Source: Arcobacter acticola (GTDB taxonomy: Bacteria > Campylobacterota > Campylobacteria > Campylobacterales > Arcobacteraceae). Taken from it: a DNA stretch of 64,000 bases. Below, one piece after another: positions 53,656-61,694 of the stretch. The position numbers were made by a program, and so were the translations under genes. How positions within the stretch are numbered: the first letter of the stretch is position 1; each line of letters starts with the position of its first letter. The notes beneath the pieces were generated by a model. It worked only from the letters and a program-made list of their open reading frames with translations, had not been told where the DNA came from and did no database searches. The DNA is taken from positions 1,922,001 to 1,986,000 of the forward strand of contig NZ_CP042652.1 in assembly GCF_013177675.1 (NCBI RefSeq), read 5' to 3'.

Positions 53656-54354
53656 TTACTCTGCTTTAATTGTGCCATTACCAAAAAGACCTGGCATAAG
53701 ATTTTGTGCTTGAACTTCAGCTTGCATTTGTCTTGTTTCTTTTAAAATTACTGGATATACTTTTGTAATAGTTCCTTCATAATCTGTATCACTACCATCA
53801 ACTTTATATATAAACTTTTGCCCTACTTTTACTTTTTGCCAATATTTCTCATCTAATTTTAATATCAATTTCACATCATCTAAAGCAATAACATCAATAA
53901 GTTTAGTTTGAGAAGCTAAAACAATAGCACCTAAGTCAATATTTTTTTTAGTAATCACTAAATCATAAGGTGCTCTTAACTCAGTTTTTCTCAAAATGAT
54001 TTCTTTATTTTTAGCATTTAACTGAGTAATATCCCTATCAAAAGTGTAGTTCTCCATTTTTTCTTTATCTATAACATTAGATATTTTTGCATATCTTGAA
54101 TAAGTATTAGCCGAATGTTCTGCATTCTTTTTTGCAATTTCATATTCATTTTTTTCTTGTGTATTATTTAAAGAAAGAATTAAATCATCTTTTTTTAACT
54201 TATCACCAACATTTACATTTAAGGTACTTACAATTCCTGATACAGAAAGTCCAAGTTGTGACTCTTTATCACTTACAACATCAAATGTTGCATAAATATC
54301 CTCTGCAAACAAGGAATGAAACATAAATAATATAATTATAAAAATCTTTTTCAT
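53656..54354 (-). CDS. RND efflux adaptor (membrane fusion protein), short form
   Basis: This 232-residue periplasmic adaptor has a signal peptide (MKKIFIIILFMFHSLFAE), a lipoyl/barrel-sandwich half (VSTLNVNVGDKLKKDDLILSL), a short helical hairpin, and a return strand (TELRAPYDLVITKKNIDLGA). A beta-barrel follows. It lacks a lipobox and most of the membrane-proximal domain of AcrA (about 370 residues). It joins the RND pump to an outer-membrane channel. Its ATG overlaps the stop of a 19-codon ORF. Confidence 0.9.
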   Translation of the reverse strand: MKKIFIIILFMFHSLFAEDIYATFDVVSDKESQLGLSVSGIVSTLNVNVGDKLKKDDLILSLNNTQEKNEYEIAKKNAEHSANTYSRYAKISNVIDKEKMENYTFDRDITQLNAKNKEIILRKTELRAPYDLVITKKNIDLGAIVLASQTKLIDVIALDDVKLILKLDEKYWQKVKVGQKFIYKVDGSDTDYEGTITKVYPVILKETRQMQAEVQAQNLMPGLFGNGTIKAE

Positions 54355-54410
54355 TTGATAATTCCTTTAATATGTTCACTCATTTTATTAAGTAGTTTTG
54401 ATTTATTCAT
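54351..54410 (-). CDS. 19-codon ORF linking the TetR and adaptor genes
   Basis: ATG overlaps the TetR stop (TTATGA) and TGA overlaps the adaptor start (ATGA). The peptide MNKSKLLNKMSEHIKGIIK is basic and helical. The double overlap suggests translational coupling from regulator to pump. It could also be chance. Confidence 0.4.
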   Translation of the reverse strand: MNKSKLLNKMSEHIKGIIK

Positions 54411-55021
54411 AATTTATCCTTTGTGTAATTGTCAAGTAAGTAACTAAGATGTTTATTCAAAATATTTTGAGTTTCATTAAAAGTCATATTTGAAGCTTTT
54501 GATTTAACTAATAGACCTTTTAAAAGTAGAATTATTATATTAGTTAAGTTATCAACATCATCAATTATTAATTCACCTTTATCAATTCCTTCATTTAAAT
54601 ACAAAAAAATAAAGTCATAATCTTTTTTGAAAAAACTTTCAAAGTATGCTGTATAAAGTTGGGTTTCATCAATAAGCATTGAGCTTATAAAATGTTGAAA
54701 AAGTTTAAGTATTTGCTCTTTATCAAACTCTTCTTGAAGTTGATTAAAATTAAAATACTCTAGGATTTTTTCTTTTGCACTCATATTTACTGTGATATTT
54801 TTTTGAAAAGTTTCTTGATGTTGTGCAGAAAGAATATCCCAAATAGTAAAAACTATCTCTTCTTTATTTTTAAAATAAAGATATATAGTTCCTTTTGCTA
54901 CTTCAGCACTTTTGGCTATTTCATCAATACTTGTTTGTTGTATTCCCTTTTCACAAAAAAGTTTAATAGCAGATAATGCTATATTAGCTCTTTTTTCATC
55001 TTTATCTATAATTCTTGCCAT
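54407..55021 (-). CDS. TetR/AcrR family repressor
   Basis: The N-terminal TetR helix-turn-helix of this 204-residue protein is clear: RANIALSAIKLFCEKGIQQTSI, DEIAKSAEVAKGTIYLYFKNKEEI. The helical ligand-binding part follows. It is placed directly ahead of an RND pump operon on the same strand, with a palindrome near its promoter, so it should repress its own operon and respond to pump substrates. TetR repressors of this layout (CmeR-like) control multidrug pumps in Campylobacter. Confidence 0.92.
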   Translation of the reverse strand: MARIIDKDEKRANIALSAIKLFCEKGIQQTSIDEIAKSAEVAKGTIYLYFKNKEEIVFTIWDILSAQHQETFQKNITVNMSAKEKILEYFNFNQLQEEFDKEQILKLFQHFISSMLIDETQLYTAYFESFFKKDYDFIFLYLNEGIDKGELIIDDVDNLTNIIILLLKGLLVKSKASNMTFNETQNILNKHLSYLLDNYTKDKL

Positions 55022-55039
55022 AAAATACCTTTTTTAATG

Positions 55040-55056
55040 AATGACCGTCAGTCATT
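55040..55056 (-). promoter_or_regulatory. candidate TetR operator
   Basis: AATGAC-N5-GTCATT inverted repeat 19-35 bases upstream of the tetR start, resembling TGAC/GTCA operators of AcrR-type repressors. Confidence 0.6.
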
Positions 55057-55183
55057 TATGAAATAATACATCTTTTAGATTTACTTGTCAAGACAAATAA
55101 TTTTATTAGGAATTTTAAAAAGAGTTTTGTTTTATTTGTGATAAGTTTGAGTATTTTTTGAAAAAGACAAAATGAAAATAGAA

Positions 55184-55624
55184 TTAATCTAAAATCTTTA
55201 AAATCTCTTCTATTTTAGAAATATTAGTTTGTGAGAATTCATCTTTTTCATCTTCATATTTAACTTTATTTATTTCTAAAAGATTTGCTAGTTCTTCTCT
55301 TAAAATAAACTCTTTTTCACTTACTATTCTATGGGAAAAAGTCTCTTTTAAATCAAATTCTACATTCGATTGAATGTCTATTGAAAAGTTTAAACTATAG
55401 TGAACTTCTCTTCCTTTAATATAAGCTCGTGAAGCTACAAGATAAGCTGCATAGAAAAATACATCATCCATTTCTCTTGAAGTATAGGTCATTTTTATTA
55501 GATTTTTTGCATTTTCTATCAAATCATATTTAGAGTAATTTTCTCCTAATTTTGTAAGAATATCTAAAGTCTTATCAAAGTCAAAATCTTTAATCAGTTC
55601 TTTTTGTATTTGCGCTAGGTTCAT
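55184..55624 (-). CDS. hypothetical protein
   Basis: The soluble protein of about 146 residues begins MNLAQIQKELIKDFDFDKTL. It is predicted helical at both ends with a central strand region (VHYSLNFSIDIQSNVEFDL). No family recognised. ATG 55624 follows AAGGCTAAAAC, so I prefer it to the in-frame ATG at 55648. A short gap separates it from the TetR promoter on one side and pirin on the other. Confidence 0.6.
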   Translation of the reverse strand: MNLAQIQKELIKDFDFDKTLDILTKLGENYSKYDLIENAKNLIKMTYTSREMDDVFFYAAYLVASRAYIKGREVHYSLNFSIDIQSNVEFDLKETFSHRIVSEKEFILREELANLLEINKVKYEDEKDEFSQTNISKIEEILKILD

Positions 55625-55720
55625 TTGTTTTAGCCTTATTAAAATCATTTTTTTAGTTAAAAAAGTGAAAGTATAGCAATATATTCTAAATATAGGAATT
55701 GAATTTATGCTTTGCTTGAA

Positions 55721-56425
55721 TTATACTTTTGCCATTTCAATAAATAAAAAATGTGAATTTTCTAAGGCTTTTATATTTATTTGTTTTTCATTTATTATTT
55801 CCACTGCATCACCATTATTTAAGACAAGCCCATTTATATCTGATTTTCCTTCAATTTGTACAAAATAAACCTGTCTATTTTCTTCTATATGAAAATCTAA
55901 ATTTTTATCTGAATCTAATTGACTAACATAAATATTTATGTCTTGATGGATTTTTATATCAGCTGTTCCATTTTGCCCTGATACTATATTTAAAAATTTA
56001 TTTTTTCTCTGTATTTCTTCAAATTTATTTGAACCATAAAGTCTTGGAAGTCCAACTTTAGGTGGTATAATCCATATTTGTAAAAGTCTTAAATCAAGAG
56101 ATTTATTTTTATTATATTCACTATGATATATACCATCACCTGCACTTAAATATTGAATATCACCTCTTGTTAGAGTCTCAATATTTCCTAATGAATCTTT
56201 ATGTGTTAGTTCCCCATTAATCACATAAGTAATAATTTCCACATTTTCATGAGGATGCATATCAAATCCAGAAGTGGTATGGATAATATCGTCATTAAGC
56301 ACTCTAAGTACTCCAAAACACATATTCTTTGGGTTATAATAATTTGAAAAACTAAAATGAAATCTACTTTCTAACCAGCCTAAATTAGAAGTACCCATAT
56401 TCTCTTTTTGCAATTTTTTTAACAT
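55721..56425 (-). CDS. pirin family protein
   Basis: This 234-residue bicupin has metal-binding residues in SGFDMHPHENVEIITYVING and DGIYHSEYN, the latter His being the third ligand. Bacterial pirins (YhhW) have quercetin 2,3-dioxygenase activity in vitro and are often induced by oxidants. It is the last gene of a MarR-controlled yceI-CDGSH-DODA-pirin run. Confidence 0.9.
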   Translation of the reverse strand: MLKKLQKENMGTSNLGWLESRFHFSFSNYYNPKNMCFGVLRVLNDDIIHTTSGFDMHPHENVEIITYVINGELTHKDSLGNIETLTRGDIQYLSAGDGIYHSEYNKNKSLDLRLLQIWIIPPKVGLPRLYGSNKFEEIQRKNKFLNIVSGQNGTADIKIHQDINIYVSQLDSDKNLDFHIEENRQVYFVQIEGKSDINGLVLNNGDAVEIINEKQINIKALENSHFLFIEMAKV

Positions 56426-56451
56426 TTTTCACTCCTGATATAATACATTAA

Positions 56452-57231
56452 TCAATTATAAGTTTCCTTTTCATCAAAAATAAAACTCTCCATTGAGATA
56501 TTTGAATAAATCATTTCTTTATTGAAAGATTTCCCTTTCTTATTTATGGCATTTCCATAAGCTATAAATAAGGGTAAAAAATGTTCCGTTGAAGGATGAT
56601 TTTTATAGAAGTTAATATTTTTTGCAATATTTTTTAATTCATCTTCTTTTGCATTTTCAATAATATTTACAATATCACTATTAAATTTCTTTGCATAATC
56701 TTTTGTAGTAAGACTCATACCCATATCGCCTAAGTTATGTGTAATACCACCACTACAGATAATCAAAGCTTTATCTTTAAATTGTTGAAGATTTATTCCT
56801 AAATTAATTAACTGTTCAGTACTATAAGAACTTGGAATACTTATTTGTAATACTGGAATTTTAAGATCTTCATACATCAAGGCTAAGACATTCCAAACTC
56901 CATGGTCATAACTTTTTCTATTTTCATCTATTGAAATATCAATATTATTTTTTTTCAATTTTTCAATTAATTCTAATGTTAATTTCTCATCACTATTTAT
57001 TTCATACTTTACTTTATATAATTCATCTTCAAAACCATAAAAATCGTACATTATTTTATTTGCTTGGGGTGAAATAATTTTTAAATCTTTTGTTAAATAA
57101 TGTGCTGAAAATATAATAATATATTTTGGTGTTTCTAAATTCTCTGCTAATTTCTTTATTCTCTTTTTTGATTTGATATCACTCAAAATAATATTTGGAG
57201 CGCCATGTGAAATAAATAGTGTTGGATTCAT
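56452..57231 (-). CDS. DODA-type extradiol ring-cleavage dioxygenase
   Basis: This 259-residue protein follows the YgiD/4,5-DOPA dioxygenase family. Metal His occur in LFISHGAPN and IIFSAHYLT, and SYDHGVWNVLALMYED and GGITHNLGDM supply further ligands and active-site residues. It cleaves catecholic rings using a non-heme metal. The native substrate is unknown; E. coli YgiD acts on L-DOPA poorly. Part of the MarR-regulated operon. Confidence 0.88.
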   Translation of the reverse strand: MNPTLFISHGAPNIILSDIKSKKRIKKLAENLETPKYIIIFSAHYLTKDLKIISPQANKIMYDFYGFEDELYKVKYEINSDEKLTLELIEKLKKNNIDISIDENRKSYDHGVWNVLALMYEDLKIPVLQISIPSSYSTEQLINLGINLQQFKDKALIICSGGITHNLGDMGMSLTTKDYAKKFNSDIVNIIENAKEDELKNIAKNINFYKNHPSTEHFLPLFIAYGNAINKKGKSFNKEMIYSNISMESFIFDEKETYN

Positions 57232-57240
57232 AATTTATAC

Positions 57241-57444
57241 TTATTTAGAGTGAGAACCATCACAAAATGGTGCATTCGATGTTTTCTTACAGGCACAAAT
57301 ATTATATTTTTTAGTTTCAGATACTGTAAATACTTTAGGTATAAACTCTGTTCCTTTGTGTGAACCATTACAGAAAATTCCATCTTCACTTTTACCACAA
57401 GTACAGTAATAGTACTCTTTATTTGCTTCTAATTGTGTTGCCAT
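57241..57444 (-). CDS. CDGSH iron-sulfur protein
   Basis: This 67-residue protein consists of two CDGSH-like [2Fe-2S] units with three-Cys, one-His binding: CTCGKSEDGIFCNGSH and CACKKTSNAPFCDGSH. The fold resembles mitoNEET-type redox or cluster-transfer proteins. It sits between yceI and the dioxygenase gene. Confidence 0.92.
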   Translation of the reverse strand: MATQLEANKEYYYCTCGKSEDGIFCNGSHKGTEFIPKVFTVSETKKYNICACKKTSNAPFCDGSHSK

Positions 57445-57472
57445 AATTTTATCTTTTTTAAATTTTAGCTAA

Positions 57473-58039
57473 TTACTTAGCTAAAATTCCTTCTACTTCA
57501 ATGTTTAATTTTACAGTTTCATCAACTAAAACTCCACCAGCTTCTAATGCTTTATTCCAGTTAAGACCAAAATCTTTTCTATTAATTTTTCCTGTTAATT
57601 CTAAAGCAACCCTTTTATTTCCCCAAGGATCAATCGCTTCTCCATTATTTTCAAAATTAAGTTTTACATCTTTAGTTATACCTCTAATTGAAAGTTTCCC
57701 ATATGCAAAATCACCATCAATTTTGTCTAATTTAAAAGTTAAAGTAGGATGATTTGCTTCATCAAAGAAATCAGCAGATTTTAAGTGCGCATCTCTTTTT
57801 GCATCTTCTGTATTAATTGAAGCAACTTTTGCTTCACCAACTAAACTTTTTAATGTTTTTGTTTTTTCATCATATTCAAAGTTACCACTAAATGTATCAA
57901 ATTTCCCATTTACGTTTGAAATCATTAAGTGTTTTACTTTAAATCCAACATTCGAATGACTTGCGTCAACATTATATGTTCCTGCAAATAGAGCACTTGA
58001 AGCTACAAGTGATGCTAAGCTTAATTTTAAAAATTTCAT
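57473..58039 (-). CDS. YceI family periplasmic lipid-binding protein
   Basis: This 188-residue protein has a signal peptide followed by the YceI barrel: YNVDASHSNVGFKVKHLMIS, GKFDTFSGNFEYDE, and KSADFFDEANHPTLTFK near the middle. YceI binds isoprenoid-like lipids (polyprenyl or quinone-like) in the periplasm and is often induced by stress. Its promoter carries a MarR palindrome identical in core to that of the repressor gene. Confidence 0.93.
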   Translation of the reverse strand: MKFLKLSLASLVASSALFAGTYNVDASHSNVGFKVKHLMISNVNGKFDTFSGNFEYDEKTKTLKSLVGEAKVASINTEDAKRDAHLKSADFFDEANHPTLTFKLDKIDGDFAYGKLSIRGITKDVKLNFENNGEAIDPWGNKRVALELTGKINRKDFGLNWNKALEAGGVLVDETVKLNIEVEGILAK

Positions 58040-58067
58040 TTTATTCCTTTTTTTATCTATAATATAT

Positions 58068-58079
58068 TACTAATTAGTA
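58068..58079 (-). promoter_or_regulatory. MarR-type operator in the yceI promoter
   Basis: Perfect palindrome TACTAATTAGTA, 29 bases before the yceI ATG and immediately upstream of a TATTAT -10 candidate. The same 12-mer occurs at 58576-58587. Confidence 0.75.
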
Positions 58080-58098
58080 TTAATAAAGCAAAAAAATA

Positions 58099-58551
58099 TC
58101 AGTTTGCCTTATAAACCTTGTCCAATAAATCATATAAAGTATCTAGTTCTTTATCACTTAAAATTTCTAAAGCTTTATTCAAATTATTTGCATGATTTGG
58201 AAATACTTTTTCAATAACATCTGTTCCCTTTTGAGTAATAGACAAAATAGATACTCTACTATCATTTGGATCTTTTATAGAAGTTATCCATTCATCTCTT
58301 TTGAGATTTTTTACCACAACTGTTATATTCCCAGGTGTGCTCATAGTAAGTTTTGTGATTGAACCTATATTTAAATCACCTAAGTGATATAAAACTTCTA
58401 GAACTTTAAATTGATTAAACGTCAGATTATGTTGTGATAAATAGTTCACTGTCATATTGTTTATTTTTAAAGCTGCTCTTTCTAATCTAACAACAGTTTT
58501 CATAGATTTATCAGTTCGTAAACCATAAGATTTTAGTGATTTATTATTCAT
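58099..58551 (-). CDS. MarR family transcriptional repressor
   Basis: This 150-residue protein has a winged helix-turn-helix (TFNQFKVLEVLYHLGDLNIG, SITKLTMSTPGNITVVVKNL) and the MarR wing with D-RVSILSITQKG. It should repress itself and the yceI operon through the shared TACTAATTAGTA site. There is no N-terminal redox Cys, so the inducer is probably a small molecule rather than direct thiol oxidation, which is inference. Confidence 0.92.
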   Translation of the reverse strand: MNNKSLKSYGLRTDKSMKTVVRLERAALKINNMTVNYLSQHNLTFNQFKVLEVLYHLGDLNIGSITKLTMSTPGNITVVVKNLKRDEWITSIKDPNDSRVSILSITQKGTDVIEKVFPNHANNLNKALEILSDKELDTLYDLLDKVYKAN

Positions 58552-58568
58552 TTCATACTCCTTGGAAA

Positions 58569-58604
58569 ATTATACTACTAATTAGTAATAATGTCAAGTA
58601 TTTA
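58569..58604 (-). promoter_or_regulatory. consensus marR promoter with operator in the spacer
   Basis: On the minus strand TTGACA, a 17-base spacer holding TACTAATTAGTA (58576-58587), then TATAAT. The operator sits wholly between -35 and -10. Confidence 0.85.
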
Positions 58605-58675
58605 AAAAAAGAATTAATATCTTAATTATCAGCATACCATTTAATGTATTTTACTATGGTGCTAGTTTTTAATAT

Positions 58676-58960
58676 TTAATTTTTAATATTATGCAAAGTA
58701 GTTGATATTAAAACTCCTTCGTATGAAGTAGTTTTAATTGCACTTAAAATTTCTTTTAAGTTTGTTTTATCATTGTAAGTAACTGTAACTTCTTTTGTAT
58801 TTAATCGTACACTAACTTTTTCAACTCCATCTACAGCTTTTACTGCTTTTTTTACAGCTGTAGTACATAAAGGGCAATGCATTCCTTCAACTTTTATAAG
58901 TGATTCATTTGAAGCAAAAACAAAAGAACAAAAAGCAAATATTATAAATAAAATTTTCAT
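58676..58960 (-). CDS. periplasmic heavy-metal-associated (MerP-like) protein
   Basis: This 94-residue protein has a signal peptide (MKILFIIFAFCSFVFAS) and an HMA domain with the metal motif GMHCPLCTTAV (C29, C32). It resembles MerP, which hands metal ions to a membrane transporter. It ends the operon after the MerT-like gene. The metal could be Hg, Cu or another thiophilic ion; no merA or merR is in the window. Confidence 0.85.
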   Translation of the reverse strand: MKILFIIFAFCSFVFASNESLIKVEGMHCPLCTTAVKKAVKAVDGVEKVSVRLNTKEVTVTYNDKTNLKEILSAIKTTSYEGVLISTTLHNIKN

Positions 58961-58963
58961 AAT

Positions 58964-59290
58964 CTAATCCATAAAGTAAGGTATTATTTCAGGGTAAAAC
59001 AACAAAAATACTAATAGGAAGAAAAAGCCTATACTAAAGGTATAATGAGTAATTTTTTTTCTTCTATCTTTTTGGCAAGAGATATTTTTATTTGATTGTC
59101 TTATTGCTAAAATAAATAAAATAACTGTTAAAACACTCATAGGAATACGTAGATATTCTAAACTTGTAAAATAAGTCAAAATACCACTTGATACTCCAAA
59201 GAATATAAATAAAAAAGCTGGTAAACAGCAAAGCGTAGATAAAAGAGCAGTGCTAACTGCTCCAAATATCGTTAACCTATTTTTTTTCAA
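58964..59290 (-). CDS. MerT/MerF-like membrane protein
   Basis: This 108-residue protein has three predicted helices. The first carries the vicinal Cys pair in LLSTLCCLPAFLF, typical of MerT/MerF metal importers. A further Cys lies in the cytosolic loop (NISCQKD). It overlaps the transglutaminase-like stop (ATGA) and is 3 bases from the MerP-like gene, so all three are one unit. Confidence 0.82.
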   Translation of the reverse strand: MKKNRLTIFGAVSTALLSTLCCLPAFLFIFFGVSSGILTYFTSLEYLRIPMSVLTVILFILAIRQSNKNISCQKDRRKKITHYTFSIGFFFLLVFLLFYPEIIPYFMD

Positions 59291-60381
59291 ATGATTTCTT
59301 GTGAAGTATAAGAATATGTAAATGTTTTAGGAGTATAGTAATCAAGAGCATCTTCTCCAACCTCAGCATATGGATAACCTAACATATTTATAGGATATTG
59401 AGTTGGTTTTGGATTTAATACAAAATCTCTAGCACTATTAAATGCAACCCAGTTCATTTCCCAAGAACCAAAGAAATATTTTTTAACATCTTTTACTTTT
59501 TTGTCTTCATTTGTTAATTTTTCAGCAAGTCTTACTTTTGTAACATCAGCAGGATCAGCAGGAACCCATCCTAATCCATCTATATAAAATTCTGCACGAC
59601 AATGTTGAGCTCCTGTAATATTTGCAAAACCTTTATCATCTGCTTTACCACAAGCATTTGAGATTTTTGATTGTCCAGCTCTTATACCAAAAACTTCTCT
59701 AGAAGGAATGCCTAAGTTTCTTAATAAACATACCAATACTGAACTAATATCTGTGCATTTTCCACCATAGATTTTCTCTTCAATAGCTTTTTTAGCATCA
59801 CCTAATCCACAACCAATTACACTATCATCTCTATACATAGTTGTAACCGTCCAGTCATAAACAGCTTGTGCTTTTTCAAGTGGAGTTTTTGCACCTTTTG
59901 CGATATCTTTTGCATATTTAGTTAAACTTGCGGTAATAGGAATATGAGTACTTCCTTCTAGGAATACTTTTACATCTTCAGGGTAATTCATACTTGATGT
60001 AGCCTTTGAGAAATTAGTTGTTCTTTCTTGCATAATTACATCAAAGTTAACTTCTAATTCAGATTTTTTATCTGATTTGTCCCATTTTACATATAAAACT
60101 CTTGTATCGTATTCATTTTTTACAATTTTTGCTTCAGTAAAATTTCCTTTATAATCAAAAGATACAACTTTATGGTAACTTTCATCTTTTGGAAGTGGTA
60201 TCCAAAGTTGTGTAGATTCAGTACTTGGATTTATTGAATAAGTATTTGCAACACTAAATTTTCTTGGTTTACTTGTAATTCCAAATGGATTTATTTCTTT
60301 ATTTGCAAATGCAAAACTCGGAGCTAATACAGCAACACTTGATAAAGTAGCTGTTGTTTGTAGAAATGTTCTTCTTTGCAT
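59287..60381 (-). CDS. secreted transglutaminase-like protein
   Basis: This 364-residue protein has a twin-arginine-like leader (MQRRTFLQTTATLSSVAVLA), a beta domain, and the transglutaminase core. The core has Cys in YGGKCTDISSVLVCLLRNLG, His in GAQHCRAEFYI and Asp in VPADPADV. In bacteria such proteins act as periplasmic peptidases or cross-linkers. Linkage to MerT/MerP-like genes is unusual, and a metal-trafficking accessory role is inference. Confidence 0.85.
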   Translation of the reverse strand: MQRRTFLQTTATLSSVAVLAPSFAFANKEINPFGITSKPRKFSVANTYSINPSTESTQLWIPLPKDESYHKVVSFDYKGNFTEAKIVKNEYDTRVLYVKWDKSDKKSELEVNFDVIMQERTTNFSKATSSMNYPEDVKVFLEGSTHIPITASLTKYAKDIAKGAKTPLEKAQAVYDWTVTTMYRDDSVIGCGLGDAKKAIEEKIYGGKCTDISSVLVCLLRNLGIPSREVFGIRAGQSKISNACGKADDKGFANITGAQHCRAEFYIDGLGWVPADPADVTKVRLAEKLTNEDKKVKDVKKYFFGSWEMNWVAFNSARDFVLNPKPTQYPINMLGYPYAEVGEDALDYYTPKTFTYSYTSQEII

Positions 60382-60624
60382 GGGGGATTAACCTCTAATA
60401 GTTTTTTGTTCTACAGAAGAGATAAAGTAAATATAGTTAACTTTATGTCAAACCATAACCTATGGTCTTGAACTAATTTGAAAGATATTAATATATCTCT
60501 TATAAATAAATACTTAAAAAGTAAAAAAAAATTTACTTGAACATAATGAATATTTTAATAAATTGTAAGTATAATAAATTACTAATTTAAATAAAAACCC
60601 ATATAAATTAATATAAGGAGAAGA
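60382..60624. other. 243-bp intergenic region between divergent genes
   Basis: AT-rich. It holds the promoters of the transglutaminase-like operon and selD. AAGGAGAAGA before ATG 60625 is a strong ribosome site, and no coding frame or repeat was seen. Confidence 0.5.
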
Positions 60625-61662
60625 ATGAACAACGAATATAAACTAACAAAATTTGTTCAAGCTGCTGGTTGAGCTGCAAAAATGGGTCCGGGTGATCTTA
60701 AACAAACTATTTGCGGTTTAACTCCAAGTGATGAGAGAATTTTAGTAGGATTTGATACAAGTGAAGATGCAAGTGTATATCAAATAAATGAAACACAAGC
60801 AATAGTTCAAACACTTGATTTTATAACTCCTGTTGTTGATGATCCATATATTTATGGACAAATTGCAGCTGCAAATGCACTTAGTGATGTATTTGCAATG
60901 GGTGCTGATGTAAAAACAGCCATGAATATTGTAGGTTTTGACAAAAAAAATATTTCTAAAGAGGCTTTAGGACTTATTTTAAATGGTGGAAATGAAAAAA
61001 TCAAAGAGTGCGGTGGTGTACTTTTAGGTGGACACACTATTGAATCACCTGAAATGTATTATGGATTATCAGTTACAGGAATGATTCATCCAAAAGATAT
61101 AATTAGAAATAATACTTCAAAAATTGGGCATGTATTAGTTTTAACAAAACCTTTAGGTATGGGTATATTATCAACAGCAATAAAAAGAGATTTATTACCT
61201 TTAAACTTTATAAAAGATTGCGCAAAAATAATGGCAAGTTTAAATTACTTACCATCAAAAATAATGAGAAAATATGATGTAAGTTCTTGTACTGATATTA
61301 CAGGTTTTGGACTACTTGGGCATGCCTTAGAATGCACAAATGAACTGGTTACCTTTAATATTTCATGTAATGATGTGCCAATTGTAAATGAAGCTATAGA
61401 GTTATGTGCAAATGATGTAATTCCAGGTGGAACAAAAAGAAATATAAAATATGTAGAAGATAAAATTTTATATATGAACAACCTACCTACTTATTGTAAA
61501 GCTTTATTATGTGATGCACAAACATCAGGTGGTTTATTAATAGCCATGAAAGAAAGTGACGCTATTGAGTATATAAAAGAACTAGAAGAGCTATCTTTTG
61601 GTTATGCAAGTATCATAGGACAGGTAATTCCAAGAGGAATAAAGCCTATTATTATTCATTAA
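60625..61662 (+). CDS. selD: selenide, water dikinase (selenocysteine form)
   Basis: ATG 60625 follows AAGGAG. The frame meets UGA at 60670-60672 (Sec16) in VQAAG-U-AAKMGPG, the catalytic Cys/Sec position of SelD. The full protein has 345 residues, with FDTSEDASVYQ, ANALSDVFAMGA, GGHTIESPEMYYGL and TDITGFGLLGHA. It makes selenophosphate for tRNA-Sec and thus supports FdhA. A bSECIS-like hairpin follows the UGA. An annotation starting at 60682 would miss the active site. Confidence 0.96.
60670..60698 (+). promoter_or_regulatory. UGA-Sec codon and bSECIS-like hairpin of selD
   Basis: UGA 60670-60672, then stem GGGUC (60684-60688) / GAUCU (60694-60698) with loop CGGGU, which starts 16 bases after the UGA. 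Confidence 0.75.
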
Positions 61663-61692
61663 ATTAAGTAAAGATTTTTTCTTTACTTAATT
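61662..61692. terminator. bidirectional terminator after selD
   Basis: Perfect 12-bp stem AATTAAGTAAAG with complement and a loop ATTTTTT, between convergent selD and the diguanylate cyclase gene. Confidence 0.85.
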
Positions 61693-61694
61693 AC

